DNA from: Geodermatophilus sabuli
Lineage (GTDB): Bacteria; Actinomycetota; Actinomycetes; Mycobacteriales; Geodermatophilaceae
Length of the DNA: 64,000 nucleotides
Direction of reading: 5' to 3'
Assembly: GCF_010686765.1 (NCBI RefSeq)
Contig: NZ_JAAGWF010000012.1
Span: 1-64,000, forward strand
The notes under the pieces are model-generated. The model searched no databases and had not been told where the DNA came from. It saw only the letters and a program-made list of their open reading frames with translations. Within the stretch, counting starts at the first letter, position 1, and each line of letters begins with the position of its first letter. Of this stretch, positions 7,795-18,318 are shown in pieces. The position numbers were made by a program, and so were the translations under genes.

Positions 7795-8130
7795 TCAGCC
7801 GAACAGGTCGCCCAGGAAGGACTGCTTGCGCTTGGACCCGTGACCGTAGGAGGAGGAGTGCTTCTTGCCCTGCACCTGGTTGAGCACCTCGCCGACGACG
7901 GCACCGAGCCCGCCCGCACCTGCCGCGGCCGGACCGCCCGGTGTCCCGTGCGCCGCGGCCCCCTGTCCGCCCGACGAGCGGCCGTGCCATGCGGTCTCGG
8001 CGTCGACCAGTCGCTCGAGCTCGCCCCGGTCGAGGAAGATGCCGCGGCAGTCGGAGCACTGGTCGAGGTGCACGCCGTTGCGCTCGTAGGTCCGCATCGA
8101 CCCCTGGCACTTCGGGCAGATCAAGTCCAT
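7795..8130 (-). CDS. zf-TFIIB-domain small zinc-ribbon protein
   Basis: 111 aa. The N-terminal zinc ribbon (residues 1-42) has two Cys pairs, CPKC and CSDC, followed by the family-typical RGIFLDRGELERL. A Gly/Ala-rich linker and a basic C-terminal end (KRKQSFLGDLFG) follow. Such proteins are common in actinobacteria as small cytoplasmic zinc-binding proteins of unknown role; nucleic-acid binding is only inferred from the fold. ATG at 8130. Confidence 0.85.
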   Translation of the reverse strand: MDLICPKCQGSMRTYERNGVHLDQCSDCRGIFLDRGELERLVDAETAWHGRSSGGQGAAAHGTPGGPAAAGAGGLGAVVGEVLNQVQGKKHSSSYGHGSKRKQSFLGDLFG

Positions 8131-8276
8131 GGCCGGGCCAACGCACGGCCGGCCGGGAACGGTTCCCGGCGCCGTCCCTCCCGGATCTACCGGCCGGTAG
8201 CTCGTGTGGGATGGTCGGGGCCCACCCTGCGAGACGGTGTCGCCACCACGAGGGCCGCCGTCAGGAGAGAGGTCCG

Positions 8277-9452
8277 ATGCGGTTGCAGCTGTCCCCGGAG
8301 CTCGAGGCCTTCCGGGAGGAGATGCGCACCTTCTTCACGACCCAGGTGCCGCAGCACATCCGGGACTCCGTGGCCGCCCGGCGGCACGTGAGCAAGGAGC
8401 ACTACGTCGAGACCCAGCGGGTGCTGCACGCCGCCGGGCTGGCCGTGCCGCACTGGCCGGTGGAGTGGGGCGGCCGGGACTGGACGCCGCTGCAGCGGCA
8501 CATCTGGCGCGAGGAGATGCAGCTGGCCTGCGTGCCCGAGCCGCTGGCCTTCAACGCCAGCATGATCGGGCCGGTCATCGCGGCGTTCGGGGACCAGGAG
8601 CAGAAGGAGAGGTTCCTGCCCGGGACGGCCAACCTCGACATCTGGTGGTGCCAGGGCTTCTCCGAACCCGACGCCGGCTCCGACCTCGCGTCGCTCCGCA
8701 CCGCCGCGGTGCGGGACGGCGACGACTGGGTGGTCAACGGGCAGAAGACGTGGACGACGCTGGGCCAGCACGCCGACTGGATCTTCTGCCTCGTGCGCAC
8801 CGACCCGACCGCGGAGAAGAAGCAGCGCGGCATCTCGCTGCTGGTCTTCCCGATGGACTCCCCCGGGGTCACCCTCCGGCCGATCGAGCTGATCGACGGC
8901 AGCTTCGAGGTCAACGAGGTCTTCTTCGAAGACGTCCGCGTCCCGGCCGAGAACCTCATCGGCGAGGAGAACCGGGGGTGGGACTACGCGAAGTTCCTGC
9001 TCGGCAACGAGCGGGTGGGCATCGCCCGCGTCGGGAGCACGAAGCGACTGCTGGCCCAGGCCAAGGAGCACGCCCGCGAGATCACCGCCGACGGCCGCCC
9101 GCTGAGCGAGGACCCCCGCATGGCCGCCCGCATCGCGGAGGTCGAGAACGAGCTGCTCGCCCTGGAGCTCACCGCCCTGCGGGTGGTCGCCAACTCCGCC
9201 GACGGGAAGCCGCACCCGGCGTCGTCGGTGCTCAAGCTGCGCGGCTCCGAGCTGCAGCAGGCGGCCACCGAGCTGATCGTCGACATCGCCGGCCCGCTCT
9301 CGCTGGCCTCCTCCGCCGGCGAGGGCTCCGACGTGCCCGACTGGGCCCGGGTGGCCACGCCGGAGTACCTCAACCACCGCAAGGTCTCCATCTACGGAGG
9401 CTCCAACGAGGTGCAGCGCACCATCATCGCCGGCTCGATCCTGGGGTTGTGA
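8277..9452 (+). CDS. Acyl-CoA dehydrogenase, subunit 1 of a pair
   Basis: 391 aa. Full ACAD fold: N-terminal helical domain, middle beta domain with QGFSEPDAGSDLASL (residues 134-148), and C-terminal FAD-contacting YGGSNEVQRTIIAG near the end. ATG 8277 follows AGGAGAGAGG. The next ACAD gene starts 7 bp downstream, the arrangement of mycobacterial FadE pairs that form alpha2-beta2 heterotetramers and oxidise sterol- or bulky-chain CoA esters. Substrate cannot be assigned; no other steroid genes are near. Confidence 0.9.
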   Translation: MRLQLSPELEAFREEMRTFFTTQVPQHIRDSVAARRHVSKEHYVETQRVLHAAGLAVPHWPVEWGGRDWTPLQRHIWREEMQLACVPEPLAFNASMIGPVIAAFGDQEQKERFLPGTANLDIWWCQGFSEPDAGSDLASLRTAAVRDGDDWVVNGQKTWTTLGQHADWIFCLVRTDPTAEKKQRGISLLVFPMDSPGVTLRPIELIDGSFEVNEVFFEDVRVPAENLIGEENRGWDYAKFLLGNERVGIARVGSTKRLLAQAKEHAREITADGRPLSEDPRMAARIAEVENELLALELTALRVVANSADGKPHPASSVLKLRGSELQQAATELIVDIAGPLSLASSAGEGSDVPDWARVATPEYLNHRKVSIYGGSNEVQRTIIAGSILGL

Positions 9453-9459
9453 GACAGAC

Positions 9460-10608
9460 GTGGACTTCGACTTCGACAGCGAGCAGAACGACCTCCGCGA
9501 GGCCGTCCGCGGCCTGTTGACCCGGGTCTACGGCGACTCCGAGTCGCGCCGGCGCGTGACCACCGCCGAGCCGGGCTTCGACGACAAGACGTGGTCGCGG
9601 CTGGCCGAGATGGGCATCCTCGGCTTGCCGTTCGCCGAGGAGGACGGCGGCATGGGCGCCGGCCCGGTGGAGGTCGCCGTCGTGGCGGAGGAGATCGGCT
9701 GCGTGCTGGCCCCGGAGCCCTTCGTCGAGGCCGTCGTGCTCGCCGGTGGGCTGGTGGCGGCCCGGGGCAGCGCAGCGCAGCGCAGCGAGCTCCTCGGGGC
9801 GCTGGCCGAGGGCAGCCTGCTGCCCGCCTTCGCGCACGCCGAGCCGGGCACCCGCTGGACCGCCTCGGCGGCCGCGGTCACCGCCACCCCCGACGGCGAC
9901 GGCTGGTCGCTCACCGGGGTCAAGGAGCCGGTGCCGCACGGCGCCCGGGCCGACGTCCTGCTGGTCAGCGCGGTCGTCGAGGGCGGCACCGGCCTGTTCC
10001 TCGTCCGCGGCGACGCGGCCGGCCTGACCCGGACCGGCTACCGCACCCACGACGGCGGGCGGGCCGCCTCGGTGCGGTTCGCCGGCACCCCGGCCGAGGC
10101 CCTCGGGGAGGGCGGCGACGCCACGGCCGCGATCGAGCGCGCCCTGGCCGAGGCCCGGATCGCCTACGGCCACGAGGCGATCGGCGCGATGGACACCGCG
10201 CTCCGGACCACGGCGGCGTACCTGAAGACGCGCAAGCAGTTCGGCGTCCCGCTCAGCAAGTTCCAGGCGCTGACCTTCCGGGCGGCGGACATGTACGTGT
10301 CCCTGGAGCTGGCCCGCAGCGTGGCGCTCTGGGCGTCGATGGTGGCCGACGCCGGCGGCGACGTCGTCTCGGCCGCGGACCGCTCCCGGCTGCAGGTGAG
10401 CCGCGCGAGCCGGCACGTCGGCAAGGAGGCCATCCAGCTGCACGGCGGCATCGGCGTGACCGCGGAGTACTCCATCGGCCACTACACGAGCCGGCTGACC
10501 GCGATCGACCACGTGCTGGGAGACGGCGACTGGGCGCTGTCCCGGCTGGCCGAGCGGGTGTCGGACCACGAGACGGTCGACCCGCTGGGCGCGCCCTACG
10601 CCGGCTGA
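9460..10608 (+). CDS. Acyl-CoA dehydrogenase, subunit 2 of a pair
   Basis: 382 aa. Divergent ACAD: the N-terminal domain is typical (EMGILGLPFAEEDGGMG), but the middle domain lacks the usual SEPxAGSD motif. The C-terminal domain keeps TRKQFGVPLSKFQALTFRAAD and LHGGIGVTAEYSIGHY. This degeneration is what is seen in the partner subunit of heteromeric FadE complexes. GTG at 9460, coupled to the upstream ACAD by a 7-bp gap. Confidence 0.88.
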   Translation: MDFDFDSEQNDLREAVRGLLTRVYGDSESRRRVTTAEPGFDDKTWSRLAEMGILGLPFAEEDGGMGAGPVEVAVVAEEIGCVLAPEPFVEAVVLAGGLVAARGSAAQRSELLGALAEGSLLPAFAHAEPGTRWTASAAAVTATPDGDGWSLTGVKEPVPHGARADVLLVSAVVEGGTGLFLVRGDAAGLTRTGYRTHDGGRAASVRFAGTPAEALGEGGDATAAIERALAEARIAYGHEAIGAMDTALRTTAAYLKTRKQFGVPLSKFQALTFRAADMYVSLELARSVALWASMVADAGGDVVSAADRSRLQVSRASRHVGKEAIQLHGGIGVTAEYSIGHYTSRLTAIDHVLGDGDWALSRLAERVSDHETVDPLGAPYAG

Positions 10609-10660
10609 CGGCACCAGCGACCCAGCCCAGGAGCGGGGTCGGCCCCGGAGCTCAGCCGCC

Positions 10661-10720
10661 GTGGCCCCGTCCCGGGTCCCGCCCTGAGCTCGCGAAGGGT
10701 GGGGAGGACGGGGTCCTCCC
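10661..10720 (-). terminator. Intergenic hairpin repeat, copy A
   Basis: Arms CCCCGTCC (10665-10672) and GGACGGGG (10706-10713) pair, with an inner GGGTCCCGCCC/GGGTGGGG part and an apical loop containing GAGCTCGCGA. A tighter alternative is an 8-bp stem at 10702-10720 (GGGAGGAC, 3-nt loop, GTCCTCCC). It ends directly at the HDOD stop codon and separates convergent genes. Related elements occur near 25786, 53777 and 62574. Confidence 0.7.
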
Positions 10721-11575
10721 TCAGTCGCCGAGCATCGCCAGGCGCAGTTCGTCGGCCTCCGCCGCCACCCGGTCCAGCACCGGCGGGACGGCGTCCTCGC
10801 GCAGCACACCGCCGGTCAGCTCCTCGACCGGCACCGGCACGTAGTCGACGACGGTGAGCCGGGAGGCCAGCTCGAGGGCGGCCCGCAGCAGGGCCCCCTC
10901 GTGCGCGGCGAGGTCGTCGACGGCGGAGAGCGGGGCGATCATGCTCGACGGGAAGCCCCACTGCTCGAGGGCCACCGCGGTGAGCCGCAGCGCGTGGATG
11001 CCGTAGCGGCGGACCTCCGCGGTCCGCCGGCCGAGGCAGGTGCTCTCGGCGGCGGTGAGCTCGCGGTGGCCCTCCGGGTCGTTGTGGTGCAGCAGCGCGA
11101 TGCCGACCGGCGCGAGCAGGCCCAGGCACAGGGCGTCCTGCGGCCGCTCGCCGAAGCGCGGTGCCAAGAGTGACGCCGCGAGCGCGGCCCCGGTGCTCAT
11201 GCGCCAGAAGTCCGCGGGCAGCCGGGACTCGTCGTCGAGGTCGGTCAGGGCGACGGTGGCCATCGTGCGGACGGTCGTGAAGCCGATGACGGTGACCGCG
11301 AACTGCAGCGAGGTGACCCGCCCCCGCATGCCGAAGTAGGCCGAGTTGGCCAGCTTCATCACCCGGCTGGCCAGCGCGACGTCGAGGGCGAGGGTCTGCG
11401 ACAGCGCCTTGGCGTCGGTGTCCTCGGCGTTGGCGACCGACACGACCTGCGCGGCCACCGGCTTCTGCGCGGCCATCGTGTCGATGCTCGCGAGCACCGC
11501 GTCGAGGTCGAAGGTCGGCGCAGCGGCCAGGCTGGGGGTCATGTCGGCTCCCGGGCGGACGAGGTGGGTGGTCAT
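10721..11575 (-). CDS. HDOD-domain signalling protein
   Basis: 284 aa. An HDOD domain occupies about residues 20-220, with the typical segment ALASRVMKLANSAYFGMRG followed by VIGFTTVRTMATVALTDL. HDOD domains resemble HD phosphohydrolases without the metal-binding residues and act as protein-interaction output modules in signalling. ATG 11575 overlaps the stop of the upstream GGDEF-EAL gene as ATGA, so translation is coupled; an internal ATG at 11542 is an alternative. HDOD proteins beside c-di-GMP enzymes are known in bacteria. I infer that this one acts with the neighbouring enzyme. Confidence 0.87.
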   Translation of the reverse strand: MTTHLVRPGADMTPSLAAAPTFDLDAVLASIDTMAAQKPVAAQVVSVANAEDTDAKALSQTLALDVALASRVMKLANSAYFGMRGRVTSLQFAVTVIGFTTVRTMATVALTDLDDESRLPADFWRMSTGAALAASLLAPRFGERPQDALCLGLLAPVGIALLHHNDPEGHRELTAAESTCLGRRTAEVRRYGIHALRLTAVALEQWGFPSSMIAPLSAVDDLAAHEGALLRAALELASRLTVVDYVPVPVEELTGGVLREDAVPPVLDRVAAEADELRLAMLGD

Positions 11576-13635
11576 CGGACGCGGTCGGCGAACCAGGCGG
11601 CGGTGGCCGCGCCGGTCATGGGCTGGGCGAGCCGGAAGCCCTGCAGGAAACCGGCGCCGAGCCGGGCGAGCTCCGCCGCCTGCTCGGCGGTCTCGACGCC
11701 CTCGGCGACCGTGCTCAGGCCGAGGTTCTTGGCCAGTGCGATGACCGCCGAGGCGATCTCGGTGTGCCCGTCGGCGAGCTCGGCGACGAAGGAGCGGTCG
11801 ACCTTGAGGCAGTCCACCGGCAGGTGCCGCAGGTAGGCCAGCGACGAGTAGCCGGTGCCGAAGTCGTCGATGGCCAGCTGCACGCCGAGCGCACGGAGCT
11901 CGGTGAGCACCTCGCGTGCCGACGCGGGGTCCTTCATCAGCGCCGACTCGGTGATCTCGACCGACAGCCGCGAGGCGTGCAGCCCGTGCCGGGCCAGGGC
12001 GTCGGCGACCTGCTGGGCGAGGTTGCCGTCCAGCTGCAGGGCCGAGACGTTGACGTTGGCCCTCCCCGGTGCCGAGACGCCCAGGGCGGCGTCCCACTCG
12101 GCCAGCTGACGGCAGGTCTCGTCGAGCACCAGGAGGCCCAGCCCGCTGATCAGGCCGCTGTCCTCGGCGAGGGCGACGAACGTGGCCGGGCTGATCGCGC
12201 CCCGCTCGGCGTGCTGCCAGCGGGCCAGGGACTCGACGGCGACGGGCGTGCCGTCGGCGGTGCTGAAGATCGGCTGGTAGAGCAGCGTGATCGCGCGGTC
12301 CTCGATGGCCTGCCGCAGCTCGGTCACCAGCCGCAGCTTGTCGCGGGCCTCCGCGCGGGCCTGCTGGTCGAGCACCGTGATCCGGCCCTTGCCCCCGGCC
12401 TTGGCCTGGTACATGGCGATGTCGCAGTCGCGGATCAGCTCCTCGGCGTCCGTGTGCTCCGCGGTCTGCACGGTGACCCCGACGCTGGCGTGCGGGCGGA
12501 CGTCGACGCCGCCCAGCCGCAGCGGCCGGGCCAGCGCGGCGCCGATGCGCTCGGCGAGGGTGACCGCGTCGGCCTCGTCCACGCCCTCGCAGATGACGAC
12601 GAACTCGTCGCCGCCGAAGCGGGCCACCAGGTCGCCGGGTCGCACCGTGGCACGCAGCCGCGCGGCGACCTCGACGAGCAGCTCGTCGCCGGCCGCGTGG
12701 CCGAGGGAGTCGTTGACCACCTTGAAGTTGTCCAGGTCGAGGAACAGGCAGGCCAGGCCGCTGCTGCCGGGCCGGAACCGCCCGGCCACGTGGCCGGCCA
12801 GCAGCGTCCGGTTGGGCAGGCCGGTCAGCGGGTCGTGGTTTGCCTGGTGGGCCAGCCGGGCCTCGAAGGCGAGCCGGTCGGTGATGTCCTCGATCGTGCC
12901 GACGAACCCGGCGCCGACCCCGGGGGTGAACAGGTGGGCGAACCGGATGACCGTCGTCCGCTCGGTGCCGTCGTCCCGGACCAGGCGGGCCTGGGCCTCG
13001 CCGTCCCCGCCGCCCAGGACGGCGACCACCTGCTCGATCACCCCGTCGAGGTCGTCGGGGTGGACGACGGCCATCCAGCCGGTGCCCAGCAGCTGCTCGG
13101 CCTGCAGGCCGGTGAGGCTGCAGAAGGCGTCGTTGACGTGCGCGAGGCGCATGCCCTGCTCGGACAGCAGGGTCGGGATCGGGGAGCGCTCGGTCAGCGT
13201 GGCGAACCGCCGCTCGTGGGCGTCGGCGGTCGCCCGCAGGGCACGCTCCTGCTCGTTGGCGGCCGGCACCAGGCGCAGCGTCCACATCCGGCCGGACGGA
13301 GAGGGCGTGCACAGCACCACCGTCTCGACCAGGGCGCCGCTCGCGGTCCGGACCGGCAGGCTCATCCGCGCGGAGCGCTCCCGCCGGAGCAGCAGCTTGA
13401 TCTCCCCACCGCGCAGGGTCGGCACCAGCGCGGAGACCGGCAGCGCGCACAGGTCGCTCAACGCGTACCCGAGCAGCTGGACGGCGCCCTCGTTGCCCCA
13501 GGTGAGCCGGGGGGTGCCGGCCACCATCTCGGCGACGAGGAGGACGAGGGCGTCGCTGACGGCGGCCCCGTAGAAGATCGACGAGACGATCTCCGGGCTG
13601 ACGAGCGGTTCGGCCGGCACGGTGCTCGCGGACAC
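11572..13635 (-). CDS. PAS-PAS-GGDEF-EAL c-di-GMP signalling protein
   Basis: 687 aa, no membrane segment, so cytoplasmic. Two PAS-like sensor regions (about residues 20-140 and 145-270) precede a diguanylate cyclase domain with an intact active site (GGDEF at 341-345). The product-inhibition I-site RPGD lies exactly five residues before it. The C-terminal EAL-type phosphodiesterase domain reads ESL (468-470) in place of EAL but keeps the other catalytic groups: [28 protein letters not shown] and LKVDRSF. Both activities look possible. GTG 13635 is preceded by GGAGGAGGA; the open frame upstream lacks a ribosome site. It is coupled to the HDOD gene by an ATGA overlap. Confidence 0.92.
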   Translation of the reverse strand: MSASTVPAEPLVSPEIVSSIFYGAAVSDALVLLVAEMVAGTPRLTWGNEGAVQLLGYALSDLCALPVSALVPTLRGGEIKLLLRRERSARMSLPVRTASGALVETVVLCTPSPSGRMWTLRLVPAANEQERALRATADAHERRFATLTERSPIPTLLSEQGMRLAHVNDAFCSLTGLQAEQLLGTGWMAVVHPDDLDGVIEQVVAVLGGGDGEAQARLVRDDGTERTTVIRFAHLFTPGVGAGFVGTIEDITDRLAFEARLAHQANHDPLTGLPNRTLLAGHVAGRFRPGSSGLACLFLDLDNFKVVNDSLGHAAGDELLVEVAARLRATVRPGDLVARFGGDEFVVICEGVDEADAVTLAERIGAALARPLRLGGVDVRPHASVGVTVQTAEHTDAEELIRDCDIAMYQAKAGGKGRITVLDQQARAEARDKLRLVTELRQAIEDRAITLLYQPIFSTADGTPVAVESLARWQHAERGAISPATFVALAEDSGLISGLGLLVLDETCRQLAEWDAALGVSAPGRANVNVSALQLDGNLAQQVADALARHGLHASRLSVEITESALMKDPASAREVLTELRALGVQLAIDDFGTGYSSLAYLRHLPVDCLKVDRSFVAELADGHTEIASAVIALAKNLGLSTVAEGVETAEQAAELARLGAGFLQGFRLAQPMTGAATAAWFADRVR

Positions 13636-13880
13636 GGTCCTCCTCCGTTGCCGTACCGGTCGCGGCCGGTGCCTCGCCGGGGCTTCCCGGGTCAGGGACC
13701 AGAACGGCACCGACGGGGCCGCCCTTCAGCCGCAGCGCGGGCCGCCTCACCCCTTCGAGCGGGGTCGTCAGTCCCGGTCGGGGCCGCGGCACTGCGGAGG
13801 GTGAGCGGGGACGGGCCAGGAGACGGCATGATCAGGCGCTGCACCGCCCCGCACGCCGTCCGGCCAGGAGGAGAGTGGAC

Positions 13881-15416
13881 GTGCTCATCGGAGTGCCCAG
13901 GGAGTCCCGGCCCGGAGAGACCCGCGTCGCCGCGACACCGGTCACCGTGCGGCAGCTCATCGCGCTCGGCTACGCGGTGGTGGTGGAGAGCGGGGCGGGG
14001 GTGGGCAGCAGCCTGCCCGACGAGGCCTACGCCGAGGCCGGCGCCCGGGTGGGGACGGCGGCCGAGGCGTGGAGCGCCGACGTCGTGCTGCACGTGGCCC
14101 GGCCGACGGCGGAGGAGATCGGGCGGCTCCGGGACGGCGCGCTGCTGGTCAGCTCGCTCGCGCCGGCGCTGGACCCCGGGCTGGTCGAGGCGCTCGCGGC
14201 GCGGCCGGTGACGGCGCTGGCGATCGACGCCGTGCCCCGGATCTCCCGCGCCCAGTCGCTCGACGTGCTCAGCTCCATGGCCAACATCGCCGGCTACCGC
14301 GCGGTGATCGAGGCGGCGCACGCCTTCGGCCGGTTCTTCACCGGCCAGGTGACCGCCGCCGGGAAGGTGCCGCCCGCCAAGGTGCTGGTGGTCGGCGCGG
14401 GCGTGGCCGGGCTCGCCGCGATCGGCGCGGCCAGCAGTCTCGGCGCCGTCGTCCGCGCGACCGACGTCCGCCCCGAGGTGGCCGAGCAGATCGCCTCGCT
14501 CGGCGGCGAGTACGTCGGCGTCCCGGCCGACGAGCAGCAGGGCGGCGGCACCGGCTACGCCAGCGTGACCTCCGCGGACTACGACCGGCGCGCGGCGCAG
14601 CTCTACGCCGAGCAGGCGCGGGACGTCGACATCATCATCACCACCGCGCTGATCCCCGGCCGGCCCGCGCCGCGGCTGATCACCGAGGAGATGGTGGCGA
14701 GCATGCGACCGGGCAGCGTGGTCGTCGACATGGCCGCCGCCCAGGGCGGCAACGTCGCGGGTTCGGTGCCCGACCAGCTGGTGGTCACGCCGAACGGGGT
14801 GTCGATCATCGGCTACACCGACCTGCCCGGCCGGCTGCCGGGGCAGGCCTCCCAGCTGTTCGGCACCAACCTGGTCAACCTGCTCAAGCTGCTGACGCCG
14901 GGCAAGGACGGCGAGGTCGTGCTGGACCTCGACGACGTGGTGCAGCGCTCGATGACCGTCGTCCGGGACGGTGAGACGCTCTGGCCGCCCCCACCGGTGC
15001 CGGTGTCCGCGGCCCCGGCCGCCGCGCCCGCCGTCCGGCCGGCCGCCGCACCGGCCCCGCGGCGGACGGCGTCACCCACGCGCGCGGCAGCGGTCGTGGG
15101 GATCGGCGCGGCACTGCTCTTCCTGGTCACCGCCGTCTCACCGAACCGGCTGATCGAGAACCTCACCGTGTTCGCGCTGGCGATCGTGGTGGGCTTCTAC
15201 GTGATCGGCCACGTGCACCACGCCTTGCACACCCCGCTGATGTCGGTGACCAACGCGATCTCCGGGATCATCGTGGTCGGGGCGCTGCTCCAGCTGGGGC
15301 ACACCAGCACGCTGGTCACCGTGCTCGCCTTCGTCGCGGTGCTGGTCGCCTCCATCAACGTCTTCGGCGGCTTCGCCGTGACCCGCCGCATGCTCGGCAT
15401 GTTCACGAGGAGCTGA
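13881..15416 (+). CDS. pntA: NAD(P) transhydrogenase, alpha subunit (undivided)
   Basis: 511 aa, the length of E. coli PntA (510). It forms with PntB the membrane proton-driven transhydrogenase that makes NADPH from NADH. The N-terminal NAD-binding domain I begins [18 protein letters not shown], the Rossmann motif [15 protein letters not shown] is near residue 175, then a Pro/Ala linker (about 375-400), and four membrane helices at the C-terminus. GTG 13881 is preferred over GTG 13875 because it aligns with the E. coli start and puts AGGAGG at good spacing. Alpha is one chain here, whereas many bacteria split it into PntAA and PntAB. Confidence 0.94.
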   Translation: MLIGVPRESRPGETRVAATPVTVRQLIALGYAVVVESGAGVGSSLPDEAYAEAGARVGTAAEAWSADVVLHVARPTAEEIGRLRDGALLVSSLAPALDPGLVEALAARPVTALAIDAVPRISRAQSLDVLSSMANIAGYRAVIEAAHAFGRFFTGQVTAAGKVPPAKVLVVGAGVAGLAAIGAASSLGAVVRATDVRPEVAEQIASLGGEYVGVPADEQQGGGTGYASVTSADYDRRAAQLYAEQARDVDIIITTALIPGRPAPRLITEEMVASMRPGSVVVDMAAAQGGNVAGSVPDQLVVTPNGVSIIGYTDLPGRLPGQASQLFGTNLVNLLKLLTPGKDGEVVLDLDDVVQRSMTVVRDGETLWPPPPVPVSAAPAAAPAVRPAAAPAPRRTASPTRAAAVVGIGAALLFLVTAVSPNRLIENLTVFALAIVVGFYVIGHVHHALHTPLMSVTNAISGIIVVGALLQLGHTSTLVTVLAFVAVLVASINVFGGFAVTRRMLGMFTRS

Positions 15417-15419
15417 CCG

Positions 15420-16826
15420 GTGAGCGCTGTCTCCGCCGCAGCGGCGGCCTACATCGTCGCCGGGCTGCTGTTCGTGCTCAGCCTCGCCGGGTTGTCCCGC
15501 CACGAGACGGCACGCTCGGGCAACACCTACGGCATCGCCGGCATGGCGATCGCGCTGGTCGCCACCATCGGTCTGGCCGCGCGCGACCTCGACGCCACCG
15601 CCGTCGTCCTGATCGTCGTCGCCATGGTCCTCGGCGCCGGCATCGGCCTGTGGCGGGCGGCCCGGGTCGAGATGACCGGGATGCCGGAGCTGATCGCGAT
15701 CCTGCACAGCTTCGTCGGCCTGGCCGCCGTCCTGGTCGGCTGGAACGGCTACCTCTCCGTCGAGCGGGAGGGCGCCGAGCAGACCGAGGTGCCCGCGGAG
15801 CTGCTGGGCATCCACTCCGCCGAGGTGGCCATCGGCGTCTTCATCGGCGCGGTCACCTTCACCGGGTCGATCGTCGCCTTCCTGAAGCTGTCCGCGCGGA
15901 TCAAGAGCAACCCCCTGATGCTGCCGGGGCACAACTGGCTCAACCTCGGCGCGCTGGTCGCCTTCGTCGCGCTCACGGTGTGGTTCGTGGCCTCGCCCGC
16001 CCTCGGCGCGCTGGCGGCGGTCACCGTGCTGGCCCTGGCGCTGGGCTGGCACCTGGTCGCTTCCATCGGCGGTGGCGACATGCCGGTCGTGGTGTCCATG
16101 CTCAACAGCTACTCGGGCTGGGCGGCCGCGGCCTCGGGCTTCCTGCTCGACAACAACCTGCTGATCATCACCGGCGCGCTGGTCGGCTCCTCGGGTGCCT
16201 ACCTGTCCTACATCATGTGCGCGGCGATGAACCGCTCGTTCCTGTCGGTGATCGCCGGCGGCTTCGGCAACGAGGGCAGCACCGCGGCGGCCGGCGTGGA
16301 CGGCGAGCACACCGAGATCACCGCCGAGGAGACCGCCGAGCTGCTGCGCGGGGCGAAGTCCGTCGTCATCACCCCCGGCTACGGCATGGCGGTGGCGCAC
16401 GCGCAGGGCCCGGTCGCCGACCTGACCCGCAAGCTGACCGAGGCCGGCGTCGAGGTCCGGTTCGGCATCCACCCCGTCGCCGGCCGGCTCCCGGGACACA
16501 TGAACGTGCTGCTGGCCGAGGCGAAGGTCCCCTACGACGTCGTCCTGGAGATGGACGAGATCAACGACGACCTCGCCGGCACCTCCGTCGTCCTGGTCAT
16601 CGGCGCCAACGACACCGTCAACCCGGCCGCGATGGACGACCCCGGCAGCCCGATCGCCGGCATGCCGGTGTTGCGCGTCTGGGAGGCCGAGCACGTCGTG
16701 GTGTTCAAGCGGTCGATGAACACCGGCTACGCCGGCGTCCAGAACCCGCTGTTCTTCCGGGAGAACACCCGGATGCTCTTCGGCGACGCGCGGGAGCGGG
16801 TCGAGGACATCCTCCGGGCACTGTGA
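15420..16826 (+). CDS. pntB: NAD(P) transhydrogenase, beta subunit
   Basis: 468 aa (E. coli 462). The N-terminal two thirds is a bundle of about nine membrane helices. The C-terminal NADP(H)-binding domain III starts around residue 290 and has the dinucleotide motif [14 protein letters not shown], the [14 protein letters not shown] segment and [17 protein letters not shown] at 15420, 3 bp after the pntA stop, with GAGGAG inside the end of pntA; clearly one operon. Confidence 0.95.
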   Translation: MSAVSAAAAAYIVAGLLFVLSLAGLSRHETARSGNTYGIAGMAIALVATIGLAARDLDATAVVLIVVAMVLGAGIGLWRAARVEMTGMPELIAILHSFVGLAAVLVGWNGYLSVEREGAEQTEVPAELLGIHSAEVAIGVFIGAVTFTGSIVAFLKLSARIKSNPLMLPGHNWLNLGALVAFVALTVWFVASPALGALAAVTVLALALGWHLVASIGGGDMPVVVSMLNSYSGWAAAASGFLLDNNLLIITGALVGSSGAYLSYIMCAAMNRSFLSVIAGGFGNEGSTAAAGVDGEHTEITAEETAELLRGAKSVVITPGYGMAVAHAQGPVADLTRKLTEAGVEVRFGIHPVAGRLPGHMNVLLAEAKVPYDVVLEMDEINDDLAGTSVVLVIGANDTVNPAAMDDPGSPIAGMPVLRVWEAEHVVVFKRSMNTGYAGVQNPLFFRENTRMLFGDARERVEDILRAL

Positions 16827-16883
16827 CCGGAACGCTCCGAACCGGCCCTGTCGCCCCGGGTGAGGACGGCCTACGGTTCGTCC

Positions 16884-17771
16884 ATGCGTGCCCACGGGGT
16901 GGTGACCGAGCCGGTGGCGACCGGATCGGCCGACCACGTGTGCTGGGTGCACGACGACGCCGGCTCCTTCGCCACGGTCGCCGCCCGGTTCCTCGCCGGC
17001 GGCCTCGCCCGCGGGGAACGGTTGCTGTACGTGGGCGACGACGCCGGCATCGAGCGACTGCGCCGCACCCCCGGACCGCTCGGGACCCTGGCCGACCTCG
17101 AGGCCCGGGGCACCCTCACGCTCCTCTCGATCCCCCGCGCCCACGACACCGACGACGGCTCCACCCCCGACCGGCGGCAGCTCGAGTTCTACGGCGCCGC
17201 CACCCGCCGCGCACTCGACGAGGGCGCCGAGGGGCTGCGGGTCGTCGCCGAGCTGACCCCGCTCGCGGCCGACCCCGCCCGCCGCGAGCAGCTGGTCCGC
17301 TGGGAGCAGCTGGCCGACGGCTCCATGGCCCGCGGCTCCGGCATGTCCGCCCTCTGCGCCTACCGGCGCGGCGCCCTCGAGGACGACGTCCTGGCCGACG
17401 TGGCGGCGGTGCACCCGCAGGTGCACGTCCCAGCCGGCACCCCGGCTGACGACGTCGCGCCCTTCCGCGTCTACGTCGACGACGACGGCATCGCGCTCAC
17501 CGGCAGCGTCGACGCCTTCGGCGCCGACCGGCTGCGCCGGGTGCTGACCGCCGCCCCCGTCGACCCGCGGCGGCCGGTCGTGCTGGACCTGCGACGGCTG
17601 GAGTTCACCGACGCGGCCGGCTGCCGGGCCGTCGCCGGCTGGGCCGAGGAGGTCGTGCGTGGCGGCGGGGACGTGCGGCTGACCGGCGCCGGACCGCTGT
17701 TCCGCCGCGTGTGGCGGCTGCTCGGCTACGACCGGGTCGTCGCTGCGGCTCCGCGCGGCGAGCCCGGGTGA
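16884..17771 (+). CDS. MEDS-STAS two-domain regulatory protein
   Basis: 295 aa. The N-terminal part (residues 10-165) is a MEDS domain, the DcmR-type sensory module frequent in actinobacterial anti-sigma circuits: HVCWVHDDAGSFATVAARFL and ERLLYVGDD. The C-terminal part (about 190-285) is STAS-like, with VVLDLRRLEFTDAAGCRAV. The Ser normally phosphorylated in anti-anti-sigma factors is replaced (TDAAGC), so switching by a kinase is doubtful. No Shine-Dalgarno precedes ATG 16884; TACGGT at 16872-16877 is 6 nt upstream, so the message is probably leaderless. Confidence 0.82.
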   Translation: MRAHGVVTEPVATGSADHVCWVHDDAGSFATVAARFLAGGLARGERLLYVGDDAGIERLRRTPGPLGTLADLEARGTLTLLSIPRAHDTDDGSTPDRRQLEFYGAATRRALDEGAEGLRVVAELTPLAADPARREQLVRWEQLADGSMARGSGMSALCAYRRGALEDDVLADVAAVHPQVHVPAGTPADDVAPFRVYVDDDGIALTGSVDAFGADRLRRVLTAAPVDPRRPVVLDLRRLEFTDAAGCRAVAGWAEEVVRGGGDVRLTGAGPLFRRVWRLLGYDRVVAAAPRGEPG

Positions 17772-17871
17772 GCGCCGGGCACCTCGCCGGCGGGACGACG
17801 GTCCGCATCACCACCGGGCTCTCACCCGACCGGCGGTTGCGGCCACGCCCGGCGTCGCCGACGGTAGCCGC

Positions 17872-18312
17872 ATGGACCCCTTCCGCGGCCTGGGCATGCC
17901 CCGAATCCCCGGCCTCTCCGACCTCCTCGCCCAGCTGCAGGCCCAGACCGAGGCCCTGGCGGGGTTGCCGCGGACGCTGACCGACCTCAACTCCGCCGTC
18001 CGGGAGCTGATCGCCGCCACCACCGTGGCCACCGAGACGATCGCCTCCGCGCAGCGGACCGCCGAGCGGCTGGAGACGCTGGTCGAGGAGCTCGAGGAGC
18101 CGGTGCGGGCCCTGCGGCCGGGGCTGGAGCGCGTCGGCAAGGTGCTCGACGACCCGGTGATCGACACGGTGCCGGACACCCTGCGGCACGTCACCGAGGA
18201 CCTGGTGCCGCTGATCCACGGGCTGCGGCAGGCGACCACGCGCCTCGGCTCGGTCACCGGGGCGCTGCGCCGCCGCGGCCGGCCCGGCGCCCCCGACGAG
18301 GGTGCCCCCTGA
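17872..18312 (+). CDS. Hypothetical helical/coiled-coil protein
   Basis: 146 aa. After a short MDPFRGLGMPRIPGL start the chain is nearly all amphipathic helix (residues 15-135) with regular Leu, Ala and Glu spacing (TLVEELEEPVRAL, GLERVGKVLDDPVIDTVPD). It ends basic and Pro/Gly-rich. No signal peptide, no membrane helix. Convergent with the DUF4334 gene, 6 bp between stops. Function unknown. Confidence 0.6.
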   Translation: MDPFRGLGMPRIPGLSDLLAQLQAQTEALAGLPRTLTDLNSAVRELIAATTVATETIASAQRTAERLETLVEELEEPVRALRPGLERVGKVLDDPVIDTVPDTLRHVTEDLVPLIHGLRQATTRLGSVTGALRRRGRPGAPDEGAP

Positions 18313-18318
18313 GCGGGC

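Noticed and set aside
11572..13635. Degenerate EAL (ESL) as proof of an inactive phosphodiesterase
   Set aside because: The catalytic Glu and the other metal-binding residues are visible; the Ala-to-Ser change alone does not abolish the site.
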